Shown here piece by piece: positions 61,142 through 64,000 of a stretch of DNA of 64,000 nucleotides (positions are counted from its first letter, which is position 1; each line of letters begins with the position of its first letter). The notes beneath the pieces are model-generated. The model searched no databases, was not told where the DNA came from, and saw nothing but the letters and a program-made list of their open reading frames with translations. The stretch lies in assembly GCA_021780495.1 (NCBI GenBank), contig JAJXYO010000007.1, forward strand, positions 42,300 through 106,299, given 5' to 3'. The position numbers were made by a program, and so were the translations under genes. Origin of the DNA: Deltaproteobacteria bacterium (GTDB taxonomy: Bacteria > Desulfobacterota > Desulfuromonadia > Geobacterales > Pseudopelobacteraceae).

Positions 61142-61175
61142 ACACAAAAGGCCGTCCGAAGACGGCCTTTTGTGT
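61142..61175. terminator. Bidirectional terminator between convergent genes
   Basis: ACACAAAAGGCCGTC (61142-61156), loop CGAA, then GACGGCCTTTTGTGT (61161-61175) form a perfect 15-bp stem with A and T runs within it. It serves the chemoreceptor gene from the left and the ice-binding-type gene from the right. Confidence 0.85.
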
Positions 61176-61197
61176 TACGTGTTGGTACAATGTCAGC

Positions 61198-62418
61198 TTA
61201 TGGGTAGACGTGGTCAAGCCCATCAGCGTAGGTAAGGGTGATTGGCAGTAAACCGGTTGCATTCACGGTGATATTTCCGTTTCCGGTATTGGTAACCGTC
61301 ACAGCGGCAGTGCAGGTGTTATTGATTGTCACGACACCATTACCGGTGTTGGTTACCGTAAGCAACTGGCCATTGTTGAGAACGTTGATTGTGCCGGTTC
61401 CGTTTTCAGTAACCGCAACGTGGCCGCCATTATTCTGGACGTTGATATTGCCGCCGGTAGCTGCGGTTGCGACCACATCAGCCGCTTGGGTACCGGTCAC
61501 GGTGACGCCGGGTGTTGCCGGTACGATTGGTGGTACAACAACTGGTGGTACGACGACAACTGGTGGTTCGACCGGTACAGCGGTCACGCCAGGGACGTTG
61601 ATGGTGGTGTTGACCAGCGTAACGGAAGCATGCAGGGCCAATGCCCTGCCGTTCAATGTGACAACGTCGACGTTGCCTGCGGTAGATGTCGCGATGCCTG
61701 AAGATGCAATGATAGTTCCTACCATGGTGCCGCCACCAGCTGCATTAATCGTTGCGGCACTGCCGACCTGCCAGAATACGTTCTTGGCCTGAGCTCCGTT
61801 GACGAGGATGACGTTCTGGGGGAATGCTGCTCCTGGACCGCCGACAAGCAGTGAGGTTGCCATCTGGAAGACAAATATTGCATTCGGATCACCCTGGGCA
61901 TCGAGGGTAAGATCGCCGCCTTGTATGGCATAGGTGCCTGGTGCTGATTTGTAGACGCCGGGGGTGAGGGTACGGTTGCCGAGTTCACCGGCACCGCCAC
62001 CCAGTGAGGAGACATCTATCCCGCCGGGAAGCGCTGCGGGTGACAGGCTGTCATAGGCGGACTGTATGTCGAGTGCGGCTGCAGCTGCAATGGCGTTGGG
62101 TACGGAACCGGCTGGGGCAACAGCTGTATGGATCGTCCCGTTCACTGTTCCGATGTTCATTGGTGTTTCTGTAAATACGGCGTTCAGGTCGTGGAAGCCG
62201 GTGACCAATGTCGTATCGGCAGTGGTCCCGATGTCCCCGTTTATTACCGTATAAAGCCCCTGGTTGGTCATCCCTGCTCCGCCGCCGAAAACTCCGAACG
62301 ATGCGGCCGACCCAAGAGTGCCTGGACCTGCAATTGCTGCTGTCGGCATGTTGCAAGCTAAAACACTCAAAACCGACATGGATAAAAGGTATGCCTTTGG
62401 TGCATTGAAACTCTTCAT
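61198..62418 (-). CDS. DUF3494 ice-binding-type secreted protein with repeat tail
   Basis: The 406-residue protein has a signal peptide (AYLLSMSVLSVLACNMPTAA). The DUF3494 domain (about 30-270) carries LGSAASFGVFGGGAGMTNQG, VINGDIGTT, LTPGVYKSAPGTYAIQGGDL and the ice-binding helix region IFVFQMATSLLVG. A Pro/Val linker (about 285-305) follows, then a tail of short TNTGNG/NNGQ-type repeats of beta-helix character. DUF3494 proteins bind ice or act as adhesins on surfaces. The tail is an unusual addition and could be an anchoring or second binding part. AGAGGGG precedes the start. Confidence 0.85.
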   Translation of the reverse strand: MKSFNAPKAYLLSMSVLSVLACNMPTAAIAGPGTLGSAASFGVFGGGAGMTNQGLYTVINGDIGTTADTTLVTGFHDLNAVFTETPMNIGTVNGTIHTAVAPAGSVPNAIAAAAALDIQSAYDSLSPAALPGGIDVSSLGGGAGELGNRTLTPGVYKSAPGTYAIQGGDLTLDAQGDPNAIFVFQMATSLLVGGPGAAFPQNVILVNGAQAKNVFWQVGSAATINAAGGGTMVGTIIASSGIATSTAGNVDVVTLNGRALALHASVTLVNTTINVPGVTAVPVEPPVVVVPPVVVPPIVPATPGVTVTGTQAADVVATAATGGNINVQNNGGHVAVTENGTGTINVLNNGQLLTVTNTGNGVVTINNTCTAAVTVTNTGNGNITVNATGLLPITLTYADGLDHVYP

Positions 62419-62834
62419 GAAATCCCCTCTACTATATGTAACTGGCTATCCTTCACTGAACTTCTCCTCCCAACCCTCTCCTCATGTAACCGTAATAACC
62501 TTCATTTCTCCTTTTGATCCGGATTCTGCTACGGCAAATTTATACGAATAAATTTTGGGCCTGCATGATTAACCTTCCTCATTAAAAGCAAGTAGCTTGC
62601 CAATAACCGCAATATAAAACACATAAATGAATTAACCCTTTAACAACAGTATGCTAGATTAGCTGGAGTGAGTATCTGGCAGTATTATTTGATATATTTT
62701 TCAACAGAAATGGTAAAAAATCCGCAGTTATTTATAGATATCCACAGTTTGTTGAGGGTTGTCTTGCGGGCATTCGGGAGGTTTCATCAGGGGTGATTCA
62801 GTTACATGATCGTGATTATCAAGGGTAATCCATC
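62419..62834. other. A+T-rich intergenic region
   Basis: No gene is visible in these 416 bp. The only structure I can point to is a small inverted repeat GCAAG-TAG-CTTGC at 62588-62600, upstream of the ice-binding-type gene. The region probably carries that gene's promoter. Nothing else is supported. Confidence 0.5.
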
Positions 62835-63413
62835 CTACGGAACGATGTTTACTTCCGTACCTACCCTGATTTTATGGGCTAATTCAAGGCCGGCAGCGTT
62901 ATCCATGACAAAACACCCGCCTGTCACCCGGCGTCCGACCCGCTTGGGGTTGTTGTTGCCGTGAATCCGGTAAATGGCCCCTTTGCTTGTCCGGTGTGAC
63001 AGGGCGATTTTAAAAGGACCCATGTAGTTGAGCGTGTCTCCGGGCGGCACCGCCTTGGGAAGTTCGATCCCTCGGGCTCGGAACACCTGACGTGAGTAAG
63101 TGGTCGGATACCACCAGGGATTGAAGTAGATCCCGGTCACGGTGCCGAGCCCGCGAGGATAGGTTTTGAGCCCCCTGACGGCGGTACCTACGGTATATTC
63201 GGCAAGGGGCGTCCGCTCTGCAGCACTCTTTTTCTCATAGAGAGTCAGCACATTGCGGCCGATACTGATCTCCACGTAGTATGAATGAGTCGTGTCGGGT
63301 GTGACAGCGGCCTGGCTGATAGGTTGTTGTGACGACGGTGGTTCCGCCCCGGCAATCGGGGCAGCCAGCACGCATGTAACAAATGCCATGACTATATAGC
63401 GGTAAGATTTCAC
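62835..63413 (-). CDS. L,D-transpeptidase (YkuD domain)
   Basis: The 192-residue protein has a signal peptide (SYRYIVMAFVTCVLAAPIAG), then the YkuD domain: SYYVEISIGRNVLTLYEKKS, a YFNPWWYPTTYSR segment and the catalytic region IYRIHGNNNPKRVGRRVTGG with CFVMDN (HG...GGC motif with the Cys nucleophile). It cross-links or remodels peptidoglycan in the periplasm. GTG 63413 is chosen over the upstream ATG because AAGGG precedes it and the signal peptide begins there. Confidence 0.85.
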   Translation of the reverse strand: MKSYRYIVMAFVTCVLAAPIAGAEPPSSQQPISQAAVTPDTTHSYYVEISIGRNVLTLYEKKSAAERTPLAEYTVGTAVRGLKTYPRGLGTVTGIYFNPWWYPTTYSRQVFRARGIELPKAVPPGDTLNYMGPFKIALSHRTSKGAIYRIHGNNNPKRVGRRVTGGCFVMDNAAGLELAHKIRVGTEVNIVP

Positions 63414-63519
63414 GACAAATACCCTTTTGACCCGCCAGGATTGCCCGGGAATGGATGTAATATTTACAGTTGAGCGCGAGCGAATGGCGTATGTTAACAC
63501 TATTGCAGTAAGCAGATGA

Positions 63520-63888
63520 TCAATTGAAATTGACCGCTCCGTAGGGCAAGGGTTTGTTGTGGTCGCTTATCCAGCTTGCGATGTCGATCAAGGGTTTTTC
63601 CCGGTGCAAATCACGCAGCAACATATGATAGCCTTGCTTGTAGAATGCCTTCCTGGTTGTTGAAGGCATTTTCCCGAGCATGAGCAGCATCGGTTCTTTG
63701 GGGATGATCTGATCCTTCTCTCCATACTGGACCAAGGTCGGTACCTGTAGTTTATCCGCCTGTGCCAATGCATCGTCCATCAGATTGGCAAGCCCGTACA
63801 GAGCGTCAACACGGGTGTTTTTGATAACGTGCGGATCTTTGAATAAAGCCCTGCGCATTTCCAGGTTGTCGGATGCGGTCGTTGTCAA
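63520..63888 (-). pseudogene. Alpha/beta hydrolase, C-terminal fragment
   Basis: The 122-codon frame reads as the last third of a monoacylglycerol-lipase-like hydrolase: ASDNLEMRRALFKDPHVIKN, then VDALYGLANLMDDALAQ, the acid-bearing strand VPTLVQYGEKDQIIPK and the catalytic His in KQGYHMLLRDLHREK. The Ser elbow (GxSxG) that should lie about 150 residues upstream is absent in this frame. The frame stays open to the window edge without family character, so the gene is either truncated or frameshifted near 63,900. Its N-terminal part may lie outside the window in another frame. Confidence 0.65.
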
Positions 63889-64000
63889 GGGAGTTGTCGC
63901 CTTTGTCCCGAATGCTAAGCCGCTTTTTTCAACTCCAGGATCGCATGATCTTTGCTGTTTCTGGAATGGTTGAGAGTGACTACAGCAGGACGATCCCAGT

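Noticed and set aside
1..64000. CRISPR arrays, rRNA genes and insertion sequences
   Set aside because: No regularly spaced repeats, rRNA sequence, transposase motifs or terminal inverted repeats were seen on reading both strands.
63915..64000. Minus-strand 27-codon frame at the window edge
   Set aside because: It could be the end of a gene beginning outside the window, but the stretch is too short and has no recognisable motif.

Overview
The window looks like a chromosome segment of an anaerobic, respiring, moderately GC-rich deltaproteobacterium, most likely of the Geobacter/Desulfuromonas group. The pointers are a selenocysteine-containing DsrE-like gene, a Tat-exported tetrathionate-reductase-like molybdoenzyme, a sulfide:quinone-reductase-like flavoprotein and a large chemoreceptor. 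This is an inference from gene content; there is no 16S rRNA or other marker gene to settle it.

Region 1 (1-13.5 kb) is all on the minus strand. A TtrB/TtrA-like pair (Fe-S subunit and molybdopterin catalytic subunit, no membrane subunit) is followed by an ArsR-rhodanese fusion regulator with a perfect 8-bp inverted repeat just upstream of its start. Then comes a tightly packed run: SQR-like oxidoreductase, RND/MMPL exporter, LolA-like outer-membrane sorting protein, outer-membrane barrel (frameshifted in a run of seven C), nucleoside phosphorylase, two DsrE-like proteins and two methyltransferases. The second DsrE-like gene has been missed by ordinary reading: its AGGAGG/ATG start opens a frame with an in-frame UGA in the context G-U-T-S-C (a UxxC redox motif), followed by a perfect hairpin at SECIS distance.

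Region 2 (about 13.55-59.14 kb) is a decayed integrative and conjugative element. It ends on the right at a 45-nt 3' half of a tRNA-Arg(UCG) gene, from anticodon loop to CCA, next to a tyrosine integrase. The left cargo is small plus-strand genes (zinc-ribbon, CHC2 zinc finger, RadC/JAB) whose leaders all carry a stem that would hide the ribosome binding site. The middle is a defence island: orphan HipB-like, XRE-ImmA/PIN pair, DUF2188 plus membrane protein, AbiEi/AbiEii, SbcCD, and a DISARM-like operon (drmA-drmB-drmC, a DrmE-position gene, and a 2,150-residue P-loop ATPase), with a WYL regulator upstream and no DNA methyltransferase. The right part is an incomplete F-type conjugation set (TraG, TraF-like peptidase, TrbI, TrbC, TraU, TraW, TraN), then a truncated HipA, an HU protein and the integrase. 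Relaxase, coupling protein and the pilus-assembly ATPase are absent, so it should not self-transfer as it stands. Two head-to-head junctions, at about 13.55 kb and 56.05-56.11 kb, each cut the 5' ends off two divergent genes.

Region 3 (59.14-64 kb) is chromosomal again: tRNA terminator, methyl-accepting chemotaxis protein, DUF3494 ice-binding-type secreted protein, L,D-transpeptidase, and a C-terminal fragment of an alpha/beta hydrolase.
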